DNA from: Agrypnia vestita
Lineage: Eukaryota; Arthropoda; Insecta; Trichoptera; Phryganeidae
Direction: 5' to 3'
Assembly: GCA_016648135.1 (NCBI GenBank)
Contig: JADDOH010023170.1
Span: 372,001 to 436,000 of the forward strand
Length of the DNA: 64,000 nt
Shown here piece by piece: positions 24,431-36,132 of this stretch. The notes below the pieces were generated by a model, which saw nothing but the letters and a program-made list of their open reading frames with translations, was not told the origin of the DNA and did no database searches. Each line of letters starts with the position of its first letter. The stretch's first letter is position 1. A program made the translations under genes and the position numbers.

Positions 24431-25070
24431 TCTAGAACAGCGGCTCCCAACCTGTGGTACGCGTACCACCGGTGGTACGCGAGTGGATAGTTGGTGGTAC
24501 GCGAAAAATAATCAGTAATGGCGGACATAAAAAGTAAAAAAAAAATCAGTCAAAAAATTTCGGTTATAAAAATATTTTTAAATACAATTTCATTAATATT
24601 ATCATATGTTATATTTAAAACAAAAATTTCGCCTGCGGCGCTGCTGTGCATTTATAAAAATTAAAGTGTAAATTGCCTCGTTTTCATCAGAATAATTTTT
24701 ACATTTACCATGTTATAGATTGGTAATTTTTATAAAAAAATTGCCTGCGGCGCATTTAATTTTTTTTTTTTAAAAAATTAGTTGAAAAAAAACTTCTTTA
24801 AATGTCCTGGTTTTGAATTTCGACAAGAAACGAGCTTCGGCACCTTTTAGTAAAAAAAAAACCATTTTGATATAAAGTTCAAATGTCTCATTTTATCAGA
24901 AAAATAAAACCTTTGATATTGAGCTCTGGGAAATATAGTCAGCCTATAAAATTTATAATGCAAATAGAATAGCAAATTTCTCGAAATACAATCATTTTTA
25001 CGAAGTGGTACAATTAAGCGTGATGTACCACCAAGTGGTACGCGAGCCAAAAAAGGTTAGGAACGCTATT
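24431..25070. mobile_element. hAT-like non-autonomous element
   Basis: CAGCGGCTCCCAACCTGTGG at 24,437 and its imperfect inverse AAAAGGTTAGGAACGCTATTG near 25,050. GGTACGCG motifs lie just inside both ends. The interior is AT-rich and non-coding. Confidence 0.55.
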
Positions 25071-25071
25071 G

Positions 25072-25508
25072 CTTGCCCAACGTAACTTGGCGTGCGGCGA
25101 ATTTGGAACTAAAACCCACCCCGCCCGCACCCGGTGGTAACCCCTCGCCCTGTCATTTAGTTCAATTTCGGGAGCTGTGACATCTTGATTACCAATATAC
25201 ACTGAATTATTACGTCCAAAACATCCTAAACAGTCCGGGATGGTGCAAGAACATGCGCCAATGAAGTATTAAAGTTTTGCGAAGCTGAAAAAGCGAATAA
25301 TGGACCGATATTACCGTCTGACAGTTTGACAGATAGAACGGCCGCCATTACTGCGTGGTTTCTTTAGTGCTGCCTGACCAAATTTCTGTTAGAGGCTAGG
25401 ACACAGGTCACCGGACATTCTGTACATTATGTATTGTGTAATAAATTTACACCCTGACGACTTCTGTTACGCGGCAGGGACGCCCTCCCTCGCGCGCCAG
25501 GTTATAGT
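25072..25508. mobile_element. AACTTGGCGTGCG-type MITE, copy 2
   Basis: Reverse complement of the 4,308 element, nearly full length. It is placed directly at the end of a hAT-like element. Confidence 0.65.
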
Positions 25509-25650
25509 GGTACGTCTATAACACCACATTTATCGTTCTCTTTTTTGTTCATTCGCGGTTTTTTTTCTAGTTGGGGGAGTACATCTTCGCTCTGTTGCGT
25601 ATATTACTAGTTGTTGATCTTTCTTTCTGCGTAAAAAATAATTGACTTAC

Positions 25651-26315
25651 TTACCATCACGCCGTTTCCCCGAGGGGGTAGGCAGAGAGGATAGAGCGCC
25701 ATACTCTTCCGTCCTGACATACAACTTTCGCTTCGTTTACATTCATACATCTTCGCATGCAAGATCGACGGTTGTTCAGACTTCTAACAGGACCATCTTC
25801 CAGTATCTGGTTAATCATACATGGATTTACCACACATACGTCTAAGGGACCTCATCTCCACTGCATTCAATCTACTTTCGTTCCTCTTCTGCCAGCTCCA
25901 GGCTTCTCTTCCATACATTAGTGTCGGTACCAGAACTCCATTATGTACCGCCAGTTTTGCCTCGGTAGACATATTTCTATTAGAAATTATTGCATTCAAA
26001 GCACCGTTCACCCTATTCCCGGCAGTCACTCTCCTCTCTATATCTTTCTCAACATTCCCTCTTCTATCGAACATACTTCCCAAGTACACAAACTCATCTA
26101 CTTGTTCCAAACATTCATTGCCTACTAGTATTTCACACGTTGTCTTACTTTCCTCCTTCTCGAATACCATTACTTTTGACTTCTTTCCATTCATAATAAG
26201 GTCACTTTCCTTGCATACATCATACATCCTGCTAACTAGACTTTGTAGGTCTTGTTCGCTATTTGCCATTAATACCGCATCATCCGCGTACAGTAAACTA
26301 ATTGAAGTGTTGGAC
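25651..26315 (-). pseudogene. RT fragment of a non-LTR element with (GTAA)n tail
   Basis: The minus strand reads LLYADDAVLMANSEQDL (palm catalytic Asp pair), then KVMVFEKEESK, VDEFVYLGSMFDRRGNVEKD, RRVTAGNRVNGAL and VPTLMYGREAWSWQKRN, the thumb and C-terminal region. The 3' end at 25,640-25,700 shares a conserved terminus (GGTAGGCAGAGAGG in plus orientation) with fragments at 16.8, 31.5 and 58.2 kb and ends in a GTAA-type repeat. It is truncated upstream of the YADD motif, where GC-rich unrelated DNA begins. Confidence 0.8.
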
Positions 26316-26849
26316 AACATGTCGAGAGCGGAAGTGGTGCGGCTTTGGTATGCCTCTGAGCAGGCACAGGCGTGGCCGACATCCATCGTGCGCGCCAAAA
26401 GGGCCGACGCGTCGCCCTTGGCGCCAAGGCCGCGCAATAATCGCGCGCGTGTCGTTCGCAAATTCTGCCGCCGACCGGGCCGGGCGGCGTGGGTAGGTAC
26501 CTACTTTTATTTATAACCGAAAAAATGGACTACTCTATATCAACACATTGTCCGCGGTTTTTTTTTTTAATCAATTTACGCCGGAAAGCGGGCAATTTTT
26601 ATCGGGTCCGCGCGCGAAATTACGTTTCATGCAAAATAGCCATAACTTCTGAACCATTGATCAAATTTAAATAGAATTTTCAGTATCTCACCTTATTCGA
26701 AATCTTTTATTGTGATCTGGTCACAAATTTTTATATTTTTGGATAGACAATTATTATATTTAAGTTTAAATTTTAAAATTTTGAAAAAACTGCACTCTTG
26801 TCGTATTGTTGATTTAGTCATTTTATGCGCGTTCAACATGATTATATAT

Positions 26850-26882
<33 letters not shown>

Positions 26883-27299
26883 ATAATATATATGATATAT
26901 AATAATACACACGCTACCTATTGTGCGTCCTTTTATTTTGCATTATTGTGACGTCCACCAGTTCCACTAAAATTTCACTTATTTTTACATCGAATATTAG
27001 TCACTAAGGCAATACTATAAGTCCTTTACAACTTATTTTTCTGAAATTTTTACATTTTATTGATATACAAATATTCGTATATTAACAAGCGTAGTGTAAT
27101 CAATTTGGACTCCAATCCACATTATCAATTATCGGGCGTCCCATGATATACATAATTTTATTTACATTTTTCTAACTATCGCAACTCCTCGTAAACAGTG
27201 CGACGCGCGACGTTGCCGCTTTTACCAATTACATTTTTTGTGCGGGATGCCGAAGGAAGATTTATTATTTTATGCTCTCTGGGGATGCCGCTACCGGGT
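26316..27299. other. GC-rich block then AT-rich spacer
   Basis: 26,316-26,500 is CpG-rich and abuts the truncated RT fragment. Its frames match nothing I recognise. 26,500-27,299 is AT-rich with a (TA)n tract. Confidence 0.35.
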
Positions 27300-27600
27300 C
27301 ACTAGTACGTGTAGCGGGCGAAATACTTGCACGTATCATTTAGTGCATTTGATAATAATATTATTTCAGAAATCGTGATATTTTTTTCTGAGCTCATTTT
27401 TTCTGTTACGTCTTTAAAATATGAGAGCAATTCACAAGCAGAAGTGAGCGTGTCTATGTCTTCATTTATCAAATTAGGCGTTTCAGGATAATATATCGCT
27501 AATGTAGACATTAAACTCTATGAGATCTCTGGTTGCATCGAGTTCACTAGAATTTCTCTACTTTGGGTCGTGGTACTGCTGTCGAGGAAATAACGGAACA
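27300..27600 (-). pseudogene. hAT/ZBED-type transposase fragment
   Basis: The minus strand (27,302-27,511) encodes about 69 residues with DIDTLTSACELLSYFKDVTE and SSEKNITISEIILLSNAL. This resembles the mid-region of hAT transposases, where a helical insertion precedes the dimerisation part. Only this fragment is seen. It is truncated on both sides. Confidence 0.5.
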
Positions 27601-27613
27601 CAATTTTTGTTAT

Positions 27614-27755
27614 GCTGAAACTAAAGTTAGTTTATTCAATAAAAATTCAAAGTAAAGGTTAAGAATTGAAATGGCTGTAAATTGTACAAAATATAGAAAT
27701 TAAAGTTATTTTATTCAATAAAAATTCAAAGAAAAGGTTAAGAATTGAAATGTCG
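27614..27755. repeat. Short direct duplication
   Basis: A ~55-base block (TTATTCAATAAAAATTCAAA... to AAGAATTGAAATG) occurs twice, ~80 bases apart, next to the hAT transposase fragment. Confidence 0.7.
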
Positions 27756-28410
27756 AGTTTTGACCGGATGTAAGCCCAGTATATTCTTTGTCAAGTGAAC
27801 TTCTTTTACTTTGAAGGTATATTTTATTTATTTCAATTTTGAATATTTTACCTGTGACGAAACTTATCGTCACATATGTCACGCATGTTCTATTTTTTCT
27901 ACTACTATTTTTTCACTTTGATATAAATTTACACATTTACACAACTATTATTCTAATATTTAGATAAAGTATGGTACTACTGCAAATTTCCAAAATACAA
28001 ATATTGAAATCGGCAGATTTCCTCGTTATTTTTTACACACATTTAACTTCAGCAAAATGTACCTTCCTTTCAATCTCTAATAAAATACTGCATTCTCCTC
28101 TTACGTATCAATTATCAAACAGACAACCTCACATATGAGCTGTGCCTAATTATTTACTAGGTACATAAAGGACAGGAAGACAAAAGAGTACAGTGGACAT
28201 AATATATCGGATTTTTTATCTACCTACTGTAATAAATACTTGTTTTTTCAGGTATCATGTAGGTAAATAAAACAAATATACAGATCAGATATTCGCACGT
28301 TTAATGAGGTAGATTTTACATTTGCAAGTAAACATAATCATTGATAATATAATATATCTAGACTAGATATATATTAGGGTTATAATCACGCACATTTGAT
28401 AATGTAGGTA

Positions 28411-28866
28411 TATAGAATGTAACAGAACTGGTCCACAATATTTTACAGGTAGATTCCTGCTATGATTATGAGTCAAAAAAAATATTTTTGCAAAACGTTG
28501 GAATATCATTACAGTAACTTATATCTAATATGAAAAATTCATTACCTTTAATACAAGTCAAATAGTATAATAAAAATCTTCCAATCTAATGGGGAAACAT
28601 TCCAATATTTTGCAGGGTTTTTGTTATTTTATTAAACTTTTATTGAAACGAATGTTTTTTATGTAATCGATATAAGTTACTGTAATGATACTTCAACGTT
28701 TTGTAAAAAAATAAGCCAGAAATATTGAAAAAAAATGCAAACTTTAATGTCGCATATCTCCATAACTATTGATATTAGGTCATAGTTGCTTGAACATTTT
28801 TCACTCATAATCATAGCAGGAATCCACCTGTAAAGTATTGTGGATTACCTAGTTCTGTTACACTCT
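28411..28866. mobile_element. GTAACAGA-type palindromic element, best copy
   Basis: The arms of ~60 bases run from GTAACAGAACTGGTCCACAA inward and recur inverted at the right end (...CTAGTTCTGTTAC). Dispersed half-copies share the inner motif TTATGGAGATATGCGACATC. No coding content. It was not assigned to a superfamily. Confidence 0.65.
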
Positions 28867-28959
28867 GTGTATGGAGGTCAAATATCATGCAGAATTAATT
28901 TTATGTGGTAATCTGATTTCCTCACACCTACATTAGGAAGTTTGTTCACGTATGAATAT

Positions 28960-30240
28960 ATTCGAAAAAATAAAAATAAAATCCTTTATCGCATAATCGG
29001 CATTTACAGATCTCCAAATTCTGACACAATTTTTTTTATTGAAGAATTATACCAATTATTAAAACAATTTTACTATTTTAACGGGCGATATAAACATAAA
29101 TATTGCAGATGACTGCCATGATAAAACTAAAAATGAGTATCTCAATATGCTTGCAGAGTTGAACTATAAATCGTGCATAAATAATTATACTAGAATTGTA
29201 CCGCACCAAAAACCTTCTGCAATAGATCATATTATGCTAACAAACTCAAATGAACTCGACAACATTATGACCATCATATGGCAAACTTGTATAACTGACC
29301 ATTACTCCTGCATATTTACGCATTATAAACAAAATACTCACCCGCACATAGCTGATAAAAAAGGTATACAAAAAAACTACTTTTAATTTAAAATTATTTT
29401 GTGACAAATTAGCAACAGAAAATTGGTTATCAGTACTAAACTTAGAAGATCCAGAAATATGTTCTATAAACTTTCAAAAAATTATTCAAAAATATATAAA
29501 TTCATCCAAAATTCTAAAAATATATAACCACAAATCTAAGTTCCGTAAAATAAAACCATGGATTACTCACGGCTTAGTAGTTTCAATACGTAATAAATAT
29601 GATATTTTTAAATCAACAATAAAATACCCCAATGATGAAGGCTTAAGGAGATATTTATAAAAAATACAGAAATAAATTGACATCACTAATAAAAAAAAAC
29701 CAAAGAGGAATATTTCATAAAAAAGGTGGAAGTTTCTAATTTCGACACCAAAAAACTTTGGTCAACAATTAACGAAATAACCGAAAAAAAATGTTAATAA
29801 AAATAAAATATAAACTATAAAATTTGACAATAATATTATAAATGTTCAAGAACACCCAGAAAAATGCGCAAATATCTTCAATAATTTTTTCATTAATGTG
29901 GGACTAAACTTGGCGAAAAAAATACCCAACAACAATTTTTCTCTTCCAATAAATAATCTACAGATATCGGAATGTGATAAACTCACAACATTCCAATTAA
30001 CCAACCCAGATGAAATAAAAAAAATTATTATGAATTTAAAAAGAGGATCATCGCCAGGATACGACAACGTAACAACTGATTTACTAAAACAATCAAGCTC
30101 TATTATAAACATCCCAATTGCACACATAATAAAACAAGCCTTCGGTGTGGTATATTCCCTACAATATATAAACAAACATTATTAATCCCAGTTTATAAGA
30201 ATGGAGACCCTGAAGATAACTTATTGAAAAAAAAAACAAT
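28960..30240 (+). pseudogene. Truncated CR1/Jockey-like retrotransposon, endonuclease to RT start
   Basis: Frames from 28,965 on read RIIGIYRSPNSDT, then GDININIADD...KPSAIDHIML...ITDHYS (29,080-29,386), the C-terminal half of an APE endonuclease. A linker follows to 29,898-30,185, with FNNFFINVGLNLAKKI and LKRGSSPGYDNV, the first reverse-transcriptase motif. It stops around 30,240 before the palm catalytic residues. Several frameshifts and stops. Confidence 0.78.
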
Positions 30241-30410
30241 ATTGAAAAAAATGCAGATGAGGCACAAAAATTACCTAAAATCAAACTCGCGCATTCAAAT
30301 TTGTGTGATATGACGAATAACTAATCGAAATTAAAATAAAAAAGCCTACTATTTTTCAGTAGCTATCTACTTGGTAATCCGTCGAAGATAATATTGAACA
30401 TACAGTACTG

Positions 30411-30606
30411 TGCGAATTATGTGAACACAAGCGATAATTTGAAAAAAAACACAACATTTATTAGTTATAGGTAGTTGAAGAAAGCAGAGAAAAGAATACA
30501 ATTTAAATTGTTTTAATAGGAAATATGTCCTCCTTTGGATTTTATAACTTCTTCAACACGTTTTTGCAGAGAATCAACAAGTTTTTTTAGTTTTCTAATA
30601 TTTACT
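30411..30606 (-). pseudogene. Tc1-like transposase C-terminus with inverted-repeat end
   Basis: The minus strand reads KLKKLVDSLQKRVEEVIKSK then GGHISY-stop (stop at 30,513-30,515), the hallmark C-terminus of Tc1-type transposases. The element end CAGTACTGTGCGAATTATGT lies at 30,413 next to a TA target. Only this end of the transposon survives. Confidence 0.75.
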
Positions 30607-30747
30607 GGTCCCGAAACCATATATGTGGATTACAGATTCAATCAATTTTATTATTTTTATATTTTATGGGTAGGTATATTCCATCCTGACGAAGGGGCCA
30701 TAGGCTTTGAAACATGTTGATTTTATCAATTATTTTGTAAAACATTA

Positions 30748-30895
30748 ATAACCTCGCAGGACTATTCCTGCCTTGATTATGAGTCGAAAATATTCAAGCT
30801 ATTATGACCTAATATCAATAGTTATGGAGATATGTGACATCAAAGTTTGCATTTTTTTTTTCAATATTTCTGACTTATTTTTTGTAAAACAAGCA
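30748..30895. repeat. GTAACAGA-type element fragment
   Basis: Same family motifs: CTCGCAGGACTATTCCTGCC, GAGTCGAAAATATTCAAGC, AGTTATGGAGATATGTGACA. Confidence 0.55.
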
Positions 30896-31477
30896 AACCA
30901 CTCGGCAACGATGATCACTCTGCGAATGTACCTACTTGTATTTATACATACGCTAAAACATGAGGTCTAAAAATAGACTTGAGCTGTTAAAATTTTAGCT
31001 ACTGGGTAAAAGTATAATTTAGTCATAAAAAGGGCCGCACGTCTCATACGACCTACAGGATTAAAAGGCTTTTGTTTTAGTCCGAGCCACAAAATTATAT
31101 TCACATTTATTATTTAAATGGAGCTAACTTGCACGTGTCCATCCGAAATAATAATCGACTTCTTTTGCAATAATGAAATAAGACTCGCGACATCCTCAAA
31201 CGATTGGTGTTTTAGCGGTGTTTATCTTAAAGACGCAATTTGCATGTGCGGGCTATCGATATGTCGCATATCCCTCCGCGACCGGAAATATGTGTGAGTG
31301 TACGACAAAATGCGGCCGAATTCTTTCCCAGTGCGGAACATATTATACCTAGGTACAGCCTCTCATATGAGACAACTCAATGATGCAGCATCAGTGCTTC
31401 TTACGAAGTTACTTTCAAAAGCAAGCATAAAAGTCAAACATATTATTTTTTTAAAGTAACTTCATTGTTGATGTTGA

Positions 31478-31691
31478 TTATGATTACTTACTTACTTACC
31501 ATCACGCTGTTTCCCCTGGGGGTAGGCAGAGAGGATAGAGCGCCACACTCTTCTGTCCTGACATACAAATCTCGCCTCAGCCACATTCATACATCTTCGC
31601 ATGCAAGCTCGCCGGTTGTTGAGCCTTCTAACGGGACCATCTTCCAGTATCTGGTTGATCTGGTCATGCCACGTTTTCCGCGGTCGCCCCC
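31478..31691 (-). mobile_element. 3' terminal fragment of the same RT family
   Basis: The minus strand encodes KRGRPRKTWHDQINQILEDG and NNRRACMRRCMNVAEARFVC to the end of the polyprotein. Then comes GATGGTAAGTAAGTAAGTAA, the (GTAA)n tail. Only the last ~200 bases are present. Confidence 0.72.
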
Positions 31692-32005
31692 TCTTTTATA
31701 CGTATTGCTTATTATGTTGATTATTTCTTAAAAAACTTTAATACCCTTTGAAATACAGTGATATTAAAATTATTTTCCTTTTTATTTATCTTTAACAACA
31801 AGTATAGCAAAAAGCAAGTAGGTACCATTTTATAACTTTTGAAATTAAAATAATTATTAAAATTTAATTGATTGTATGCGAGATTGATATTATTGATTTC
31901 GCGAGATTGCATTTCCTAGTGTATACTTACCCATCTACAAAGCCAGGAATTTAGTGAAGATTCGTGTTTTGAAATAGTTGCTAAATTATATTTACAACAC
32001 ACTTA

Positions 32006-32148
32006 CAGTAGCCGGCAAACATCTTGAAATTCTGCGGCGTAGTGGGGGGACGTTTGCGCATCTACCTTTCTACCGACGAGACCCAAATTTCGTCTTCTGC
32101 GCATTCCCCCACTTAGCCAAAGAATTTCATGAAGTTTGCCGGCAACTG
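32006..32148. mobile_element. 143-bp Tc1/mariner-like MITE, sister copy
   Basis: Same termini as at 3,673, TA on both flanks, palindromic through GCGTAGTGGGG. Confidence 0.75.
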
Positions 32149-32754
32149 TATTTCACAAACACTGCGTGTACGCCGAAAAAAAAGTCCCGGGGAAAAAGGA
32201 ACAGAGTATCGTACACTATTGTAAGAATGAGTATGTTATTTTAGGCACCGTGACTTCAAATTACCTGATTTTTACGTGATTATGTGATTTGTTGTATACT
32301 TCAATGGAATATTTGCTACATAAATATGAAAGCCGGCTAGTATGGGAATAACGTGTCTATATACTATACATATATAATACGTCAATAATTGATACGATGT
32401 ACGCATTTCACGTATTTTAGAATTAAAGGTAGAATTTATAGGGAAAAGTTATTTTTGGATCCTCAAAATCGGCAATAAATACAAAGCACGAAATATCGTT
32501 GTTCTAATTAACGGACTTTTACTATACATGTATCAAAGGTAACATGGCAATTAGCCCTTCATAATAAAAATCATTCACCTGTTAAGTACTCAATTACACC
32601 TTAATTCATATCGACTATAGATATAAGTAGATACCGATCGACTAAAACATTTAATAAAATAATGCTGCAATCTTATCTTCAAGTCCTGGGATTAATTTTA
32701 TTTTATTTCAATTTTAAACTTCTGATTATTTTTTTTAGATATTTAGCTTAAAAA

Positions 32755-33325
32755 AAGTAACCCATAAAAACCATGTTTTTATTTTACTCCCTTTCTTTGT
32801 AAATTAAGTTTACCATCATGTAATTAAATAATTGATTGACTGAAAATGAAACATGTCTAGACAAATATCTATGTCAAAATTCTCTATCTCTGTTAACCAA
32901 TTGTCATAAATTTTTGAAATTCATAGTGAAGTACCTATTATACTATAGTAATTATATATAGTAATTAATATAATTATATATCGTAATTAATATAATTATA
33001 CATAGTAATTAATATAATGAATAATAAATATAATTATATATAGTAATGCAAATTTAGAAAATATTCCGCGACGTTATCGGGCCGCCGCCGACGGTAGTAA
33101 TCAAACATTTATGTAATGATTCCAATGTTAAAAAACTATTAAAATATCTAAAAATCCAAAATTATACTATAATCATTAAATTTTTTTAACGAAAATTTGA
33201 TAGATCTTCTTGAACGTCCCCACGAGTCTGCGTGCAAAATTTCAGCTCGTTTGGATCACGAGAAAAGGGTTAAAAATCGATCCAAAATTTTTGCGTCAAA
33301 TAATCATACGCCACGAATTAAATGG
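32755..33325. mobile_element. ACTCCCTTT-type element, third long copy
   Basis: ACTCCCTTTCTTTGTAAATT at 32,786, then the shared GGATCACGAGAAAAGGGTTA block near 33,251. It ends at ATGGAGTACAAAAG near 33,320. The middle holds an AT-rich TATAATTA repeat. Confidence 0.5.
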
Positions 33326-33784
33326 AGTACAAAAGCGGACTCCACTTCTTCATTCAAGTGAATGCGTACGAGTTCTCATAAATCGTGAATATAAAAATTA
33401 AATGAAGTCAAAGCATCCAGCAAGTGGCAACGTCGCATTTCAAACTTTCGCTCGACGCGCAGTTGGACGTCACACACGGCTAGCAATGAATGTTCGGAAT
33501 AATGCCGACAGCGCTGCTATTTTTTGTAACGAAAATTTGCAGAACTACAGATATACTGAGAATAGCCAAACTGGGAGCGAATTGACGTCCAATTTTTTTT
33601 TTTTTTTTTACATTTATGGCATCAGAAAGACAATCCGCGCCCATTGCGAACACTCTCCCATCTGACGTCCGATATACGGACGTCGTAAGCAGGTGGACGC
33701 CACATTATATGCAATTTCGTCCATGATGGACGCCCAATAGGTTACAGGATATATATATATATATAATATATATTATATATATAT

Positions 33785-33855
33785 ATACAAGTATCTTATA
33801 AATACAGATATTTTAAAGTGTAAAATGTAGCAGAGGCGACAAAAGCATGGAGTTC
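33785..33855 (+). repeat. Relic of a third unit: duplicated 3' edge
   Basis: The sequence around GTGTAAAATGTAGCAGAGGC matches the 3' edges of unit A (about 42,235-42,300) and unit B (about 63,200-63,260) and lies just upstream of unit A. I saw no last-exon copy upstream, so only the edge of a former unit seems to remain. Confidence 0.5.
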
Positions 33856-34560
33856 TACTAAGACCCATAGTGAGCGCAATAGTCCATATTACTTTTTTTA
33901 TATTACAGCTTATTTCCTTATTTAATTTTTAAAAAAATTCTCATAGAGATGCAAACACTGAATACATGTCACATCAATATCCTTATATTGATGTGACATG
34001 TATTCAGATTCGTCCTATTAGATCACTGGATTACCACGCGAGAATCGTTACCATTACACCAACAAGCTAACCTTATTTTATTTTGATAAGTAAATTTTTT
34101 GACATGTTGTGAACAGAGTATACAACAACACATATCTTAAAGGATATATAAATAATATCAAAAATAAACAAGCACTATTTAGCAAGAGGTAAATTCAATT
34201 TCAATTATAAAATTTTCAATTGTAAAATAAAACAGATTTGAGCTGCAAGTTTTGTACGATTACTGATAATCGCTTGATCACGCTGGGCTGTATACGATCG
34301 CAACCAAACAAATTTTTCCCATAAGAAAAAGAAAAAAGGAAATGATTAATACGTTCCCATGAAAAATAAATCCTATTATTAATGTCATATTATAAATTGA
34401 TGGAGTAGTTTAAAATAATTAAAATTTAAAGCTTGTGCTTTCTCCTCGAGATGTTTCGGAAATGCGACAATGTTCGAACATTCCAGGAAATGCTATTATG
34501 GCTTGTTTTGACTTTTTTTTCTATTTATTTATAGGATTGGCATACGACGTTAATCAATAC

Positions 34561-34828
34561 ATATATATAAAAAGAAACCCGTGTTTCCCTACCCGCCAAG
34601 TTTTCTCCACAACCACCTACCGGTGGTTATAGTGGTGGATAGCCCTTGGTGTCACATTGAAAATATGCGAGTTTGGTGGGGGTGGCTGTGCATGGGTGGG
34701 AGTGGGTGACGAAAATTTCTTGAAAGTTCTGGAAGGAGAATGTTCTAAAAGGTTCGCGAAAGTTCTATGACGATCCAAACAGTGTACTAAAAATCTACGC
34801 GTGCGAAGCCGCGCGGGCACAGCTAGTT
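34561..34828. repeat. ACTAGCTG-type repeat, reverse, internally deleted
   Basis: Runs from the AT tail to GGGCACAGCTAGT. It keeps TTC-GAA-TTC-GAA at 34,717-34,734. It is present in unit A and absent from unit B. Confidence 0.65.
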
Positions 34829-35962
34829 TTGTATAATTTTGTAAGAGATGTCATTTTAAAATCTTGAAATATATGTACAGGCAGAAAGACATAAGGTTTT
34901 ATACAAAGGATTTTAATGATTATTCTTTGAATTATAATTAATGGCTGTACAGTGGACTTATAAACCCCACCCCACCCAATAATGCTTTACTATAATAGAG
35001 ACTACACCATTCTTGTTTAATACGTTATAAAAAAACATAGACAAGTTATCTTAATTGTACTACAGTCAGATTAACATGGTCTTGTTATTTTAGCATTTTA
35101 TATCATTTTGACAGTTTTTTCAATGAATCATTACATAAATAAAATTTTCAGATTCTTCTTCTTGTAGTGTGAAAGAAATGATAAATATTTTTTTTAATTA
35201 ACTCCTGTGTGTCGGTGATGTAACGTAGGTCTACCTGTCATACAAAATATGAAATATCTACCTTATTCACGAAAACTAAAACATCACATTTTTTGTAATC
35301 ATCGAATAGACATTTTCACACCAAAATGACTAAATTAAACTGTTAGGAATGTACGGATTTTTTAATTTAAAAAAATTTATTCATTACTCTCGTATTTTTG
35401 GCCAGTGTGCAAGAGAGAGCAGAATAATGTACATCGCAGTTAAATCGAGCAAGAAAGAGCACGACAATACCATACATTTTATGTAGGACAGAGATGGCGG
35501 TTGCTTGGGTTTCGGCGAAAGCAAAACAATATAGAAAGAGTACTGTAGAGTCGGGTAACATGTGTTAGACAAAGACGGAGTGCAAGCGACTGAAGCGAGC
35601 TGGCGACCGCTTCGTTGTATTCAGTTGCCAATGAAACATCGGCGGAAGCGCACGCAAATTCGATTTGCCATAATTTTATAATAATTTACTAAAATAATGC
35701 AAATATGTATGTTTACCTTACATAATTATATAAAGGGACCTTTTAAAAGTCTTATCTGTATTGTATTTATGTATATTTTATCACATATTAAAAACTATGC
35801 TGATTTTTAATCAGGTAACGCTGTGTTACTCCACCGTCCCCAAAGTTTTTTTTTAGCACAGTCTTTTAAGAGTTAAATGACAAAAGATAGTCATTTAACC
35901 ATTGGTGCTGGTAAATAATAGTTTTACAAGCGTTTCTTATGTCACGGCAATTGAATATTAGC

Positions 35963-35970
35963 TATATAAA
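35963..35970 (+). promoter_or_regulatory. TATA box of gene A
   Basis: TATATAAA lies 79 bases before the ATG, inside a block (about 35,923-36,041) almost identical to the gene B promoter. Transcription is expected to begin about 30 bases downstream, near the sequence AAGTCGCACAG. Confidence 0.65.
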
Positions 35971-36041
35971 TGTTGCCAAGTCGCACAGAAACTATACATT
36001 ACTTCAAGACCAACTATATACCTAAAGTCATCAAATAGTAA

Positions 36042-36132
36042 ATGGGTGTTCTCAAAGCATTGGTTGTTCTCTTTGCGGTGTTCCTGGTGATCAGCCTGTC
36101 AGTGGACTCTGCTCCATCGCCAGCGGAGGGAG
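36042..36132 (+). CDS. Gene A exon 1: signal peptide
   Basis: It encodes 30 residues, starting MGVLKALVVLFAVFLVISLS, and ends with one base of the next codon (phase 1) before a GTAAAC donor. The ATG is the first after the TATA box and is matched by the paralogous exon at 56844. The two exons differ at 7 of 91 bases by direct comparison, four of them changing an amino acid. Confidence 0.88.

Larger units (their letters stand above)
30900..33780. other. Spacer of repeats without genes
   Basis: Apart from the listed fragments (31,478-31,691; 32,006-32,148; 32,755-33,325; a (TA)n tract) it contains no supported gene. 33,400-33,720 has GACGTC-rich unassigned sequence. Confidence 0.45.

Noticed and set aside
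25821..26516. Plus-strand 231-codon frame
   Set aside because: It is the shadow of the reverse-transcriptase fragment on the opposite strand, extended into GC-rich DNA.
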